DNA of 64,000 nucleotides from Clitopilus passeckerianus (lineage: Eukaryota; Basidiomycota; Agaricomycetes; Agaricales; Entolomataceae): NCBI GenBank assembly GCA_944990035.1, contig CALYLX010000054.1, positions 496,001 through 560,000 on the forward strand, given 5' to 3'. A model generated the notes under the pieces. That model saw only the letters and a program-made list of their open reading frames with translations, did not search any database and was not told the DNA's origin. Made by a program: the position numbers and the translations under genes. Shown piece after piece: positions 31,819-44,103 of this stretch (the stretch's first letter is position 1; each line of letters begins with the position of its first letter).

Positions 31819-33352
31819 CTTGAGTAGATGTTCGACTTATGCAAATGGACGAGTCCAAGAAGATTCTTGCAACAATTTGACTCCTTAAGAAGTCTGCCCT
31901 TCGGTCTCCTGAAGCCGTGTCCCGCCCTCACGAATGGCAGATTGTCGGGGGGCCAACGAGAAAATGTTGAGCTTGGACATGTCAGAAACGAAGGCGATAA
32001 TTTTCCGTGCGGCAGAGCCTGTCTGCTCAGTTATACTCTAATCACTCAAATAACCGGTGATAGAGATGTTTACCACAGTGACGATACTGTCGATCTTCTA
32101 AGAACAATCTACTGTGAGGAAAGAGCTCCTTTCAGACGAGGTCTTGGTGATGCCAAGCATCCGACAGCAGCCGGGACAGCGAGTGGGTAGTAGTCTGTTT
32201 GTGCCTTCGACAGAAAAGCCCTTACAGAGAAATGTTGCACGAGCGTTGTGCTTCCAAAGGTGGCGACCGACTAGTGGAGGGACGAAGAAAGCTAAGCTTC
32301 GCCGTCAAGCCAAGAGAATGGAGTACCCAGCATGCACGACTGCCTGAGTTTACTCGGGCTGACCGGGATCTCGTCAGGTGGCCAAGTGACCATCTAATCC
32401 GAACGCTATCACTGTCTGATTAACAAACGATCGTGTGGCCTAGACTTCGACTGATTCCCATAGGATCAGCTGAATGAACTGGAACAGGCATTAGCTAAAC
32501 GCTTGCCCAACAGCATGTGGTAACGCTACTCGGGCATGCAGCCCGAGCCCGGGAGAAGTATGAAAGAGGCGGAGAGCTAACCGTAAGGCGGGATGAGAGA
32601 GCCTGAACACGAGGTATAAAGTTATCCCTTGAATACAATGAGCGGAGCGCTATCCATTTCGCGAAGTCATAGGCGAAAGCATGTCGACTCAAGGCTTGGA
32701 GTGGGTAGCCTAAAGCGCTGAAAGTTCCTGGTTCCTGAGAGGTAGGCTAGTCTCTGCGGGGTAACTCGTGGTGGTGAAAGGCAATGCCCCGACCTGAAGT
32801 CTGGGAAGATTAAGATTAGCTTCGGTTGGAGTCACTTTGCACAGCTGTGACATTTAATTGTTAGCTGAGGTAAAACAGCGCCATGAAATGTGTTTGTAGC
32901 GTGGAATAAGCTTTTCGGACCGAAATGTCATAGGCCGGATAGGGCGGGAGGCAAGGCGCAAAATAGCTCTGTATTGTCAATGTAAGGAAATCAATACACG
33001 GCACAGCCCGAAGTACCGTTTGGTAGACGAGTTACTACCAGTGGGTAGAAAGTTGAAGAACGTGACCAGCTGGTGCCTGGATCGCAACGATGATTTCACT
33101 GTGGGCTTTCGATCGTTTGAGAGTGTCCCGCTGGCCCCTGGCTATCATCCACCTGAATGCGTCTGTCGAGTTGCTCTGGTGCACTCGGTGCTGTCATGAC
33201 GATGTCCCTTAGACTGGGAAATATTGATGATGGCTCATGATGGACCTAAAAGTACATGATATCCCTACTGGTGCAGTACACTTTACAAATAATAGAAAAA
33301 TAACAACAAGGAGCGTCGGCGATTGAGGTAAAATCTGAACGAAGAAAATTGG
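31819..33352. other. 1.5-kb gene-poor stretch with hairpin-rich sequence
   Basis: No convincing protein-coding frame and balanced base composition. Several segments read like structured RNA. CTCGGGC...GCCCGAG forms a perfect 7-bp hairpin near 32528-32548. GCGGGGTAACTCGTGGTGG ... GGCAATGCCCCG near 32756-32791 closes a second stem, and purine-rich GAAAG/GGAGAG blocks lie between about 32560 and 32640. No rRNA, group I core, RNase P or domain V signature was matched. Identity unknown. Confidence 0.35.
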
Positions 33353-36300
33353 TTACAAGGCGGGGAGCGTATAGTTGAGAGGAGGTGGGGGATCTATGCC
33401 CATCGTTGTACAAGCCACAATCAACCTTTCCCGGAGATCCTCGGCTTGTCGTTGAAGCACTGTAGCGCCATGAGAAATCGGAAAGGGCGGAGAAAACATA
33501 AGGAAAACATACGGTGGCAGGGCCATAACCCATTCATCACTTCGACAGGAACGAGGATGGATTTAGCAAGTGACAAAGCATTCTTCAAGGTGCGATCATA
33601 GTTCCACAAAACCAGACAGCTAGTCGAGATGGTCAGCCGTGGCGATAATTGATCCTGATACGCCACTTACATCGAGAGTTGGTTGAAGAACCAAGTCATT
33701 TGATACGGGCGGCGGGTTAGCTGATAGCCCTGAGCTGTACCAAGATGACCAATGGCTGATTTGACGACTTGCATAACGCGATCCTGGTAACGAACTGCAA
33801 ATACATCAGCGAAGTCAAAGAGACAGGCAAGATGATGAACGTACGCCAGTCTTCCGCGTGCTTGCGCTTGAATATGGGTGGTCCATTCCCGAACCCTTGC
33901 AAACTGGACGAAGCGGGGTCAGGTAAGACATCGTCAAGAGGAGAGCTTCCAGATACCTTCGAAGCGTGTGCGTTACGGTGATCTGAGTACTGCAGAACAG
34001 AGAGAATGAGTGTCCGATAATCACGACCAAGCTCGGGAACGACTACGTACTTGTGAATATACTCCCGACACATGTACAAAAGTGCCGTATCGAGATTGCA
34101 GGCATGTTTCGCAACCGAGTCGTACAGAGCCTGAGCCTCTTGCCAAGCATCGTAAATTTGATCCACTTGTTCGTCGGTGTTGGTGAGGGTCGTGCGCATA
34201 CGATTGGTGAATGACCAGAGGAGCATGCTCCGACAGTAGAGAGCCCAGATCGACTCTTTTGGAGAGATAGAGTCGGTTGCTCGATAAGAAGGTGCCATAC
34301 GGTCGAGCACCTCGCCTGGAAAGAGTAACGCATACTGTTCGAGGTGTCAGCGAAGGGATTCTAGAGGGAAAGATAACATGACTCACATTTCCTGAATCGG
34401 CGAGGTAGAACTCTGGTGGGATCCGGTCAAATGCAACGCACTGGGAGACGTGGTTACAAATCAGGTTCAAAGAACTCCAGCAAAGTCGACGACATTCTTC
34501 CTGGTAAATCTGTTCATCGGTCCACGTAGGGTCCCAGGGAAGGGGATACGACCAGGTGGTGTATGGGTTAGGAGGTTGCGTGGAATCGGGAGGAATACAA
34601 GAGCAGCGTTGGTCGGGTGAATCGGGAGGAACATCGAGGTTGGCTACAGGAACGCAGCCGGCAGGGAAAATGCAGACTTCGGAGTCGCTGGCATCAATTC
34701 TGACCAGATCGATACGATGGATAATATTATCCAATAGGACGAGAGAGTCTTCAGCTCGATCCGGAGTGTAGTGCGGATGTGCGGAAGCTTCGTAGAGCGC
34801 AAGAACCTGCGTGAACGGAAAATCAGCAGGAGTCCACATGATCGGGTCACGCTCACGTACAAAGGCCGCCTCCGCTAACGTAGCATCAATCCACCCGCTC
34901 GACCAAGAAACTTGCAAAGAGATCTGGGCGTTATTCCTCAACCATAAGGCCCGCTCTCGGCCCGGTGCCTTTGACTCGACCTCACTCGACTTCATCAAGG
35001 TAGCCATGGCGAGGGAAGCGTAGATGAAGGCAGGTTGTATGGACAACCTGGCCTCCTCGTCAGCGAGACGTTTCAAGAAGTGGTTCAAATTCAGGAAGCA
35101 TAGCCAGTAGCCGGTGTCCTCAAAACTGCTTGGCGTCAGGTCTAAGTGACATCAGATAGAAGGGGGAACGCACAGATATTTGACCTCGCGTTGGATGGTA
35201 CGAAGCCTATGATAACACCAAGATCAGTATGACTTCATCTGAGGACATCGTCGATACTTACGAGTATAAAGTCAAGAAGTTTGACCACCACTTCCGACGG
35301 TCATGCTTGAGAGCAGGGGACATGGGCGACTTTAAAGACCTGATCTCTGGCGACCGCATTATACTGGTGTCAAGCCGCCTTGGAAACGAGGACTTCGCGT
35401 AGCCACTCTGGTCATAATCAAATTGCTGGTATTGTTGGGAGGGCGAAAGGTTGACCTGACCGGAATGTAAGTGACGTCAGAACTTGATGAGTGCCTAACG
35501 AAGTCACCATTGTGGGGGATAAATCATCGGAGGTGAGTCTTGACGTATCGAGCGGGTGCAGAGCTGCGCGATCAGGTGTATGGACGTTTAGAAGGTGTAT
35601 CGCGTGTGCCGATGGCGGCGAGGAACCTCTCTCACCACCCAGGTTCTCCTTGGCCATCGAGCTTGACGAGCGAGGCGATTCGAGGGAGTCCAAAGTTTGT
35701 TCAGTAGTGGTGCGTCTGCGTTTGGGGGGTGGAGGCGGGGCCCCGTCTGCAGGCCGCTTTTTACATGAACGCTGACGAGTGCCGGGACGCTTATCAGGTC
35801 CCCGTCGTTTTGGTGCCGGATCGTATTCGCATTTGTTGGAACGTCGGACGCAATTGTTACAATTTGGGCGTGTAGAGTCGCAACGAATCTTTCGGCCGCG
35901 ACTACAGGAGAACAGCAGGGTGACCAAGCCACAAAGTCAGTATTCCGTTATAAGGCTTAATGAAAGAACATAATGAAATGTGACATACCATTGGCGACAG
36001 GCTATGACAACGTTCGATATCTCCTTACGCGGTTCTCGAGATCCCCCACGTCCGGACGCTTTCTTGGAAGCTTCTGTTTGCTCAGTGGTTGGCATTTGAA
36101 GAGTTTGCCCCTCGTCTTGAATAACTTCAGCAGAGTTGTTACCCATCTGCCGGGGGTACGAAGGGTCATGAGACATCCCTCCAGGTAACGGTCGTGCAGA
36201 CGAAGAGGCGTACTGGAAGTCCATTGACGTATGGGCTACGCGAGAATTTGTGGCATGATGTGAGATGGGGAAATCGTGCGCCAGGTGGTTACGAGGTGAG

Positions 36301-36670
36301 AGGGATAGTTGATACTGAGAGGGGTAGGTGACATTTGGGTTCGGGAGTTCTTGCGGCGTATCAAGCAGCGGAGGCTGTTGCACGTTTAACGACATTGAGT
36401 AGTCGAAGGCAGTCGGCAGGATGGCCGCTGAACGACGGGCGCTCGCCTGGTCATGCTGGTGATACCGGACTTTATTGCGAAGTATGAGGCGAATATGTTA
36501 GAGACTGGATGCGATAGCAACAACTCACAGCTGTCACTGTGCGAGGGAGAATATGGCCCGAAGTTTGGTGAATGGAGACCAGATCCCTCTTCGCTCGATT
36601 GTGGCCCTTCTTCGGAGGAAGTATTGGCTTGAAAGGAGGAATAGATTCCGGTGGTTGTGGTCGAAACCAT
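33353..36670 (-). CDS. Zn2Cys6 fungal transcription factor
   Basis: Starts at MVSTTTTGIYSSFQANTSS and runs through a disordered Ser/Pro-rich N-terminus. The binuclear zinc cluster CRQCRGRKIRCDSTRPNC, then NNCVRRSNKC, is rebuilt across an intron of about 60 bases, with spacing C-x2-C-x6-C-x5-C-x2-C-x6-C. A basic linker follows (KRRGPDKRPGTRQRSCKKRP). The long middle-homology region at about 34.0-35.3 kb includes FIYASLAMATLMKSSEVE, WIDATLAEAAFVRERDP and EECRRLCWSSLNLICNH. The C-terminal exons end NYTLPAL with TAA at 33353-33355. Such factors bind CGG-type half-sites as dimers and control metabolic or developmental genes. No adjacent biosynthetic cluster suggests a target. Roughly 900 residues, within the family range. 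Confidence 0.88.
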
Positions 36671-38806
36671 GAAAGCGTAGAGGTGAAGGAACGTGAGGGC
36701 ACTAAGCGAGTGGGGAGGTTGGAAGGGGTAAGTAATGTAATAGAGTTCCTGTGGGTCACGGCTAGATTATGATTCGTCTATGAAAATAGTAGAGTGCGCG
36801 TCGAAAATCAGAAGCCGCATATGGATCGTTCAGTTTTTGTTCTTCCGGCGATAGGTTCCTCCCAAAATGAGCCAACAGTTCCAAAAGCACGAGAAAATGG
36901 CCACTTCGAAACCTTATTCGAGTTACTTCATTTGCGACGGGAATCTCAGTTCTACATGCTGACCCTAGCCAAGGCAGTGTCCATAAACGGAGTAAAATCG
37001 GTTGATTGCATGCGAAAGGTCTGGAGAGGGTTACACGCTTAATTGCATTGTCAAAACTCTACTCCAAATTGGGACGATAAGGGTCATGCTCAGCTTAAAA
37101 AGGAGAGGTATTCCCACGAGCTCGGACCCAATAAATCGGTACACCAATATGGTTGTCACCCACGTGGAAAGCAACGTCATGGAAAATCAGATTTCCTTCG
37201 GTGTTCCTCATGTCGGATCTCCTTGAATACGTCGGGGAGTTGCTTTGATTCCTGCTGAAAGTCCTCCAGAGATAAATTGCGTAGTACACCTCCCAGGCTG
37301 TACTTTCTTTGGGTAGAAAACACGAGGATTTTCGGAAATACGGCCCGTAAGTGGGCACGTTTCTGACATGAAAACCATGCATTTCCCTTGGAGTTAAATT
37401 CTTAGCAAAAGACTGGTCTGAGGGACCCGACTCGGGTAAAACTCCCACTCACACATTTAAGTTCAATGGCCGGAGAAATGAAGCCAAAAATCCGATGAGC
37501 TATCCCATTCCCGTCGTCATGGCTCTTTGCCACCAGGGAATTTTGCTGCAGCCCGTGGCGCGTGGGCGGTCCTCAGGAGCCAGAAAATCCGAGCTTTCCC
37601 TTCATCAGGTGCTTGGAAAACATATTTGGCGAAGGCCACGCGATTATGGTGCTGTTGCGGGGCCCTGGGTCAAGCTGAAGCATTGGCGCTCACGCTTCGG
37701 ATCGCAAACGCGAATTTCATGGTTCCCGTTTCCAATCCTGGAGATCAGACCAAGATCAGCGCGGCGGGATAAGTCCGTTTAACCGCATTGAGTGGGTCAT
37801 GATGCAATTCCCAAGCGTCCTTGATGACAAGAGTCAATAGTACGGCCTAAGTTCGTGTCTTCCGAGGCATAACTTTGGAGGGGACAAGTCCCACATGTCT
37901 TTCAGCAAATTCGCTGATGAATTGTTTCCATGCTCGAATATTTTACGTTCCTCATTGACTTGACGATGAGAACACTCGGTGAAGCCGGCCTGTTCGACCA
38001 TGCGACCCCACCCACGCTTAGGGACGAAGGGGTGGAAAGTATATACATACGCCACAGCAACAAGGGCAACCATATACGGATGTTTCGGGCAGGACCATAC
38101 AAAAAAATGTTGATTATGCATAGGACTGTGGAACCGAACTTTGCAAACATTCCAGCTCGGTCCAGAAAGCCTGGAACAGCTTTGTAACGCCGGTGCGGTG
38201 GCGATGCTCGACTATTAAGCTAGGCACGGGATATCGTCGAGGTCTCCCAATAAGGCCACACTCATACGGTTTGGTGGGATGAGCAGTATGCCCTGGCACA
38301 GCTGTTGGACAATGCCATAAATTACGGACCTTGCACATATGGAATTCTTCATTTTTATCAGCAGATGATCATATAACTCGTGGCGATCAGGAGTCCCATA
38401 CTTGAATAACCCACCTCATCCGATGGAGTCATGTCAACTACGTAGACGCCAGTCACCGACATGAGGAACTTGAAACTCTGCTCAAATCACAAGTCTCCTT
38501 GAAATATAATTAAAGCAATGGGGAGTCTAGTACGAGCTAGACTCAGACTGGTTTGATCTAACTGTCAACTATCGAAGCAAATATCCGTCAAACGATTGGC
38601 TTTCAGCCTTCTGTAGAGTATTGATGACCGTACAGGATTGAACCAGTGTATTACTGGTCGCAATGAACATTTTTAGCTTGTTCCTCGATCATACAGATCC
38701 GTCCTGACAGGAGCATCGCTTCTGCCTTTGCGATAAGCTATACTCGCCAAGTTTTACCACAGATATATAGTGAACGACCGAGATAATCGAGAAAGAACAA
38801 CTCAGC
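36671..38806. other. 2.1-kb intergenic region, no gene recognised
   Basis: Many short frames on both strands, none with a domain or splice chain. A perfect 8-bp inverted repeat GAGTCTAG...CTAGACTC with a 6-base loop is at 38524-38545. The first part is the promoter of the Zn2Cys6 gene. The rest could hold decayed mobile-element sequence, but no terminal repeats were found. Confidence 0.4.
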
Positions 38807-40062
38807 ATGTTCCAGAAAGTGATCTCACGATTCCAACATAACCATGAGGCCCACAACCCTGGGTTAACGACCTCCTTCCCTTCGTTGCAGAAGCAGCAAG
38901 TGACATCCGCGGAGACGAATGTCAAAATACATTTAGCCACTGTAGGAACTGCAATGGTAGATGCCTTGGGTGGCCCAGCCGAATTCCACAAACGTTCTAC
39001 ATTCGAGCTAGTCACAATTTCGGCCTCGGGCCCGGGGTATGGACAGACGATACCTCTATGACCCTTTGCCTCGCACATTCTCTGGCCACATTTGAACTAG
39101 ATTCATCTGAATCTCCAAAGGTTCAAGGAGGTTTCGATCCGAAGCATCAGCTAGATGCCTACCGGAAATGGTTTCGGCAGGGAGAGCTATCCGCTATCGG
39201 CCGATGTTTCGACATTAGTGCAACCATTCAACGCGCCCTCACCATTTACGAGGGCAAGATTAGACAAGGAAGCATCGATCAAGCCCTACAATCGATTCAG
39301 GTAGAGTTGGGTGGGAAAATGAGCTCCGGGAATGGGAGCTTAATGAGAGTCCTACCGATTGGGCTAGCATATTGGAAGAATGAGGAAGTTGCCCTTCGGC
39401 ATGCCAGGCAGAGCAGTGTTACGACTCATCCGAACTCCTTATGTCAAGAAGCTTGCGAAGTATGGACGGGAGCAATAGTGCGTATATTGCAGGCAAGTCG
39501 GCCTGAGCGGAAGGAAACGAATTACACCAAATTAGATCTACTGGACTACTTCGTCAACTTCCCTTACCAGAACGACGTACTGCGTGCGGAACTGGCCCTG
39601 CCGGAGGAAGCACAAGCCGTACCCGCGACAGCGGAGGAGCGTGAGGCACACTATCGGGAACATCACCCGGTGCTCCGCCTTGTCAATAGCCATCAGTCCC
39701 AGGCAGTGTCCAAGGCTTCCTGGGTAGGTCTCGTTCCAAATGAGGGGGATCTCTCGTCAAGCGGATATGTCCTCCATTCGTTGGTGGCAGCGCTATACTG
39801 CTTCTGGGCTACAAAATCCTTCGAGGAAGGTGCAATCCTCGCCGTTAATCTCGGAAACGACGCGGACACCGTGGGAGCCATATATGGTGGCCTAGCGGCT
39901 TGCTGGTACGCAGGAACGGAGAAGCCAGAGCAAGGAGACCTATTCTGGGGACACGCGGTGAAGGAATGGAGAAAGGACTTGGTGGGGCGAGATCTGGTCG
40001 ACAAGGTGGCCAAAGAGCTGGTTCAAGCACAGGAGCGGCTTAATCAGGCATCAGACTTGTAG
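38807..40062 (+). pseudogene. ADP-ribosylglycohydrolase (ARH/DraG type) with a one-base frameshift
   Basis: The first frame (38807-39061) encodes MFQKVISRFQHNHEAH, an N-terminal helix KIHLATVGTAMVDALGGPAE and FHKRSTFELVTISASGPG. The second frame carries on with the family motif WTDDTSMTLCLAHSL, then KMSSGNGSLMRVLPIG, SSVTTHPNSLC, SGYVLHSLVAALYCFW, AVNLGNDADTVGAIYGGLA and a C-terminal helix. WTDDTSM and GNDADTVGA carry the aspartates that hold the two magnesium ions. The two frames meet at the run CCCGGGG (39031-39037), where one extra G would restore continuity; no intron of normal size fits. So this is either a recent pseudogene, an assembly indel, or a shifted frame used in vivo. Intact enzymes remove ADP-ribose from proteins or DNA. 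Confidence 0.8.
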
Positions 40063-40726
40063 CCTTAGTAAAAGTTGACATTAGTTTGACGCCTCATCAA
40101 AAGGACGAGCACCTTACTATTCGCAAATTCGTTGTCGTTGCAGTCCAATAAAAATAGCCTAAGAGACAAGATTGGCGTCAGCAATGGTGTCAAGGATCGA
40201 CAGATGACAGTGGCAGTCAGGATAACTAGGATTAAATGTGGGAACACATTGCGCAACGTTCGTGAACGGCGTTCGTATGTTTGGGAAATTATTTTCACAT
40301 CATGTAAAGTCGCCTCGGCCGTCGCATGAAAACTCTACTCACAGATGTACAGACGAAGCTGTCAACCTCGACCGAGCAGAGGAAGATTATAGGCTCCATT
40401 TAACCCCCAGAATCGGATGGTCAGTGCGAACGACTGGGAGGCCTCAGCCGACATGGTGGTTCATGGCGAACAAAAGTTGGTGTTTGGGTTTGTTAGGCAA
40501 CCCTCTTTTGGGCGCTCCTCCATTAGAAGACGATGGCATTGGATAGAAGTATGTGGCTCATTACGAAAGGAAGGACCAGCTACAGCAGCAACAGATTAAT
40601 TAGAATACGAGTCATTATATCAGTAATATCTAGAAGTAAGTCCATGGCTTCGTATCGTTGTCCATGAGAAGCAGAAATGAAAGTGGTGTACGGTCAAGTC
40701 CATAATAAAGACTACGGAGAGGTTCC
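40063..40726. other. convergent intergenic region
   Basis: Between the ends of the ADP-ribosylglycohydrolase and the oxidase gene. The part next to the oxidase (about 40655-40690, TCGTTGTCCATGAGAAGCAG) resembles the 3' flank of the ricin-B gene at 3.1 kb, so the duplicated block extends past the stop codon. No gene. Confidence 0.5.
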
Positions 40727-43203
40727 TCAAGGGAAGATCCACACTTGATTGTTATTGTTCGCGCTACAGGCCCAGGTTTGGAGTTGGTTGCTGTTAGCGA
40801 GGTTCCCGTCTGTGAGGTCCAAACATTGGGCTACGAAGGGTCCATGCATGAGTAAAGCCCAGACGAATTCGAGATATTGCTTACTGCTCGCAACAACAAG
40901 TCGCTTGTCCGCAGTGTACTGCCAGGTTTGAGCGGGAAGATTGTCGTAGCACTGCCAGATCTTCATTTTGACGCCGCTGGCAGGAGCTGGAAGCAGGTCC
41001 ATCAGGAGGGAACGACTAGAGGAGGGATATCGATACACACCGGTACCAGCGTCCAGACAGTAACCAGTATTGGCGAGTTCGACCCGGGTGGTACCAGCTT
41101 TAATGGACCATTGCTGAGCACTGCTGCCATTGCAGTCGTAGCTGGGAACGGATGATCAGCCGAGGGCAGCGAGTACTAGAGCGCTCATCAACATACATCT
41201 GAACTGGAGTGCCGTTTGCTATGACAGCTCCACGGACATCCATACATTTAGCAGTGTTCCCATTGGGATGGATAACGACCGAGTTGGTGTTGGGCTGATC
41301 GTCCTGAACGGCCTGAGGGAAGAAGAATGTGTCTTGGGGATCGTAGGTGTCCTTCAGACTTTGGAGGCGAGCGTAGTTGGAGCCATAGTACCGGGTTTGC
41401 CCTGGAAGAGCCATCAACGACTGGCGAGGTGGTACATTAAATGTTAACACTCACAGTCGATCAACTTATCGTCGATGTAGTTAGCATAGGCACTAGCGGA
41501 GGGTCAGATATAATACCAAACGAGAAAACGCCTAGTCCTAGTCACTTACCCGTAATTCCAGCCGGAAGGAGCATTTGATGTAATGCTGTTCACCAAGCCT
41601 GCAGTTCGTAGATTAATCCGGGGAGCATGGAAAGAATAAAATGATGACGAACCATTGACGAAATCAAACCCATTCGAGGGGAAGGGAGGGTTGTAACTCG
41701 GAGAGGATGCATAGAATTGGATTCCGAATGTCGAACTGCGACTGCCAAACGCAGTAGCATCAGGGGCGACTGCGTTAATAGCGGAGTTCTGACCGCCGTA
41801 AAGCTCCACTTGAACGAACCAATTCTGCAATATGATTAATACATGTGCATACTTCCCGGAATGAAGTGATAACGTACCAGATTCGTGTCAAAGCCTTGAT
41901 TGGCCATGTAATTGGTGAAGGCCGTGCTGACCTGCGAGGACATCGGAGAGCTGGCGGGTGTCATGAGAGACTTCGCATAGAAAGTATCGGTCTCATCAGG
42001 TCCTGAGGTATCCAATCCACCACCGAGATATGAGACGCTGTTAATGTAGGTACCAGGGGTCTGCTTGATGCTCGGGTTACTCGGCAACTGGCTGAGAAGG
42101 GGTGCGAGGGTCGAGTTGAGCTGGTTGGCAGCGCTATACCATCCACCGACGAGTTGGAGGCCGACGTAGCCTTTCCGCCAGCTCTTGTAAATGGTGAACT
42201 CGGCGCCAAGTTCCTTGGGAATGTTGGTTGCTGCGAAGGACTGGAAGGAAGCGAGGGCCTGAGCGGCCTGAGCGGCTGTCATATCCCAAGTGTACTCGAA
42301 AATGGTGGCAGAGGAGGGTGCAGGGAAGGTCTTCACAGTGATTGCGGTGGTAATACCGAAGGATGGTGCCGAGCCCCGTAAACCCTATCACCGCGTTAGT
42401 TGCGTGCCGAATGAATGAATAAATGAGGAGACTTACCCAGAATAGGTCGGGGTAGCTAGTACTCGATGCTGTAACGCTCGTCCCGTTGGCAAGGACGACG
42501 TCGATCGAGGTTATGGTGTCCAAAGTCAGACCCCACATCCGCGATGTGAATCCGAAGCCGCCATACGCTATGAAGGTCTGAGAAGTAGCTCTCGAATTCG
42601 AGCGTGTAGAAACTCACCAGAGTGTCCACCAATACCTACATAGGGGCAAGTCCCGTGAGGCAAGGCCCGACCAGCGTTAGCAAGAGTCTGTGCGACATTG
42701 CCAAGCCTGTTCCCAGTCTGGATAGTCGCGGTCCCCTGCGAAGAGTTGATGGTAATCTGCTTCATCTTGCTCATGTCGACCACGAGCGTTCCGTCCTGTC
42801 CTCCGAGACCATTGGCGATGTAGCTGTGCTATGAGAAAACATAGTTAGGGTGTGAGATGCAGGGTAGAGGGTGGGCGTGTCTCACCCCTCCAGAACGAGC
42901 GACAACTGGGATGTTGTGGGCTACGCCGGCTTGAATAATCTGGGCTACCTGGGCCGTAGTCGTGGGGTAGGTTACTGCGGCTGGGTGGAAGGTAAAGCGT
43001 TGATTGACTGAAGGGACTTGAGTTAGTAAGGGATAGACTAGCACGGGAACGAAGACTTGCAGGCTTTGCTTGCTGAAGCATACGATGAATCTCCTGGATA
43101 GGAGCCAGTAATACCAAGGGCGGTCAGGTCGCCCTTCAGGTCGGCAGCCACGAAAAAGGGGAGCTGGAATGCTAGGAGTACCAAGGCGAACAGGCGTGCC
43201 ATA
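40727..43203 (-). CDS. secreted BBE-type FAD-linked oxidase with C-terminal ricin-B lectin domain
   Basis: ATG at 43203 gives a signal peptide (MARLFALVLLAFQLPFFVAA), then GSYPGDSSYASASKA. A GC-donor intron (T|GCAAGT ... CTTCAG) restores the normal FNQRFTFHPAAVTYP. FAD-binding motifs follow: ARSGGHSY (covalent histidine), QTGNRLGNVAQTL and HGTCPYVGIGGHS (second covalent site, cysteine), so bicovalent flavin is likely. Then come FTSRMWGLTLDTI, SPSFGITTAITV-type strands and the BBE tail RYYGSNYARLQSLKDTYDPQ. Where a typical oxidase ends, a ricin-B domain continues: VVIHPNGNTAKCMDVRGA, SAQQWSI, KIWQCYDNLPAQTWQY and CLDLTDGNLANSNQLQTW. Family members oxidise oligosaccharides or alcohols with oxygen, releasing peroxide. 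The lectin may target the enzyme to sugar polymers. The lectin half is shared with the gene at 3.1-4.4 kb. Confidence 0.87.
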
Positions 43204-43247
43204 ATGGAACCAGTCGTTGGGCGCTTGAAGACCTCTGTGATCTCTTC

Positions 43248-43255
43248 TCTTTATA
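43248..43255 (-). promoter_or_regulatory. TATA box of the FAD oxidase/ricin-B gene
   Basis: Minus-strand TATAAAGA about 45 bases before the start codon at 43203. Confidence 0.5.
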
Positions 43256-44103
43256 GCTTTCTAGCCTTCGGATAGCTAGCGCGCCACCCTGGTAATAGTT
43301 ATGGTATTGAGGTCCCGAACTCCCAGACCATGTCACCGCAACGGGCAATCGCGACCGTGAAAGGAGGCGTTTTGGTTGGAAGCTGGAAAACGGAAGGTGG
43401 AATCGGGTACTCCTTGGCCGCCTTTTTACATTGCCGATTGTTTATTCCTTGGTTCGCGCCGTACGGGATGGTCGATCTGTCCGTTCGTCATGGATGCTGG
43501 CCAGCGGATGATGTTCGGATGGAGGAGAGACGGTTGGTAAATTTCTCAAGCTGATGAATGATGATGAGGTCATCCAGGGCCGATTGAAGCTGTGGGTAAG
43601 CCTCCCCGTTCTCTAAGCCCCGCCGACCCCAGTGCAAGCAATAAATGGCGATTTTACTTCAGCCACTGACATGAGTTTTCAAAAGCCGAAACATGTCAGA
43701 TCCGTTTAGAACGGGGACCTGACCGTTGGCAGAAGAAGGCGTTGAAAGAACGGCTTCGGCGAGGCACCGAGTTCGGCTTGATCGATTAGGGTAAACATGG
43801 ATAATGTAGTAAGCAACGGATCTGTGCTTCCAGCATCCACACAGCCCTTCCCGATGATCAGTCCGGACACTTCGAAGATGCAAGGCACGGCTCTGATGGG
43901 TTTTAATGTTATCTGCAAATCATGAACGCATTACTACGACATACACTAGAGTAAAAAAGTTCAATAAAGTTAATATATAACTGACTTGTCTGCATAAACT
44001 CAGATTCAGAGATTGTATGCTGCTATGTGCCTCATAACCATGAGGGTGGCCAGGAGTTCTAGGTTGAACGATGAGGCTCTTACTTTTACAAGGTGAAGGG
44101 ATG
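43256..44103. other. intergenic, weak minus-strand frame only
   Basis: Promoter of the oxidase, then a minus-strand frame at 43706-43918 without start, splice context or domain. Nothing else is supported. Confidence 0.35.

Noticed and set aside
32100..33200. Group I/II intron, RNase P RNA or mitochondrial rRNA fragment
   Set aside because: The conserved cores (group I P/Q/R/S, domain V hairpin, RNase P conserved regions) could not be matched; kept only as an unexplained structured region.
38600..38690. Possible tRNA on the minus strand (GGTTCAATCC-like loop)
   Set aside because: The T stem does not pair and no 5' half exists.
36671..38806. Possible mobile element in the empty 2.1 kb
   Set aside because: No terminal repeats, target duplication or transposase motif found; only one short hairpin.
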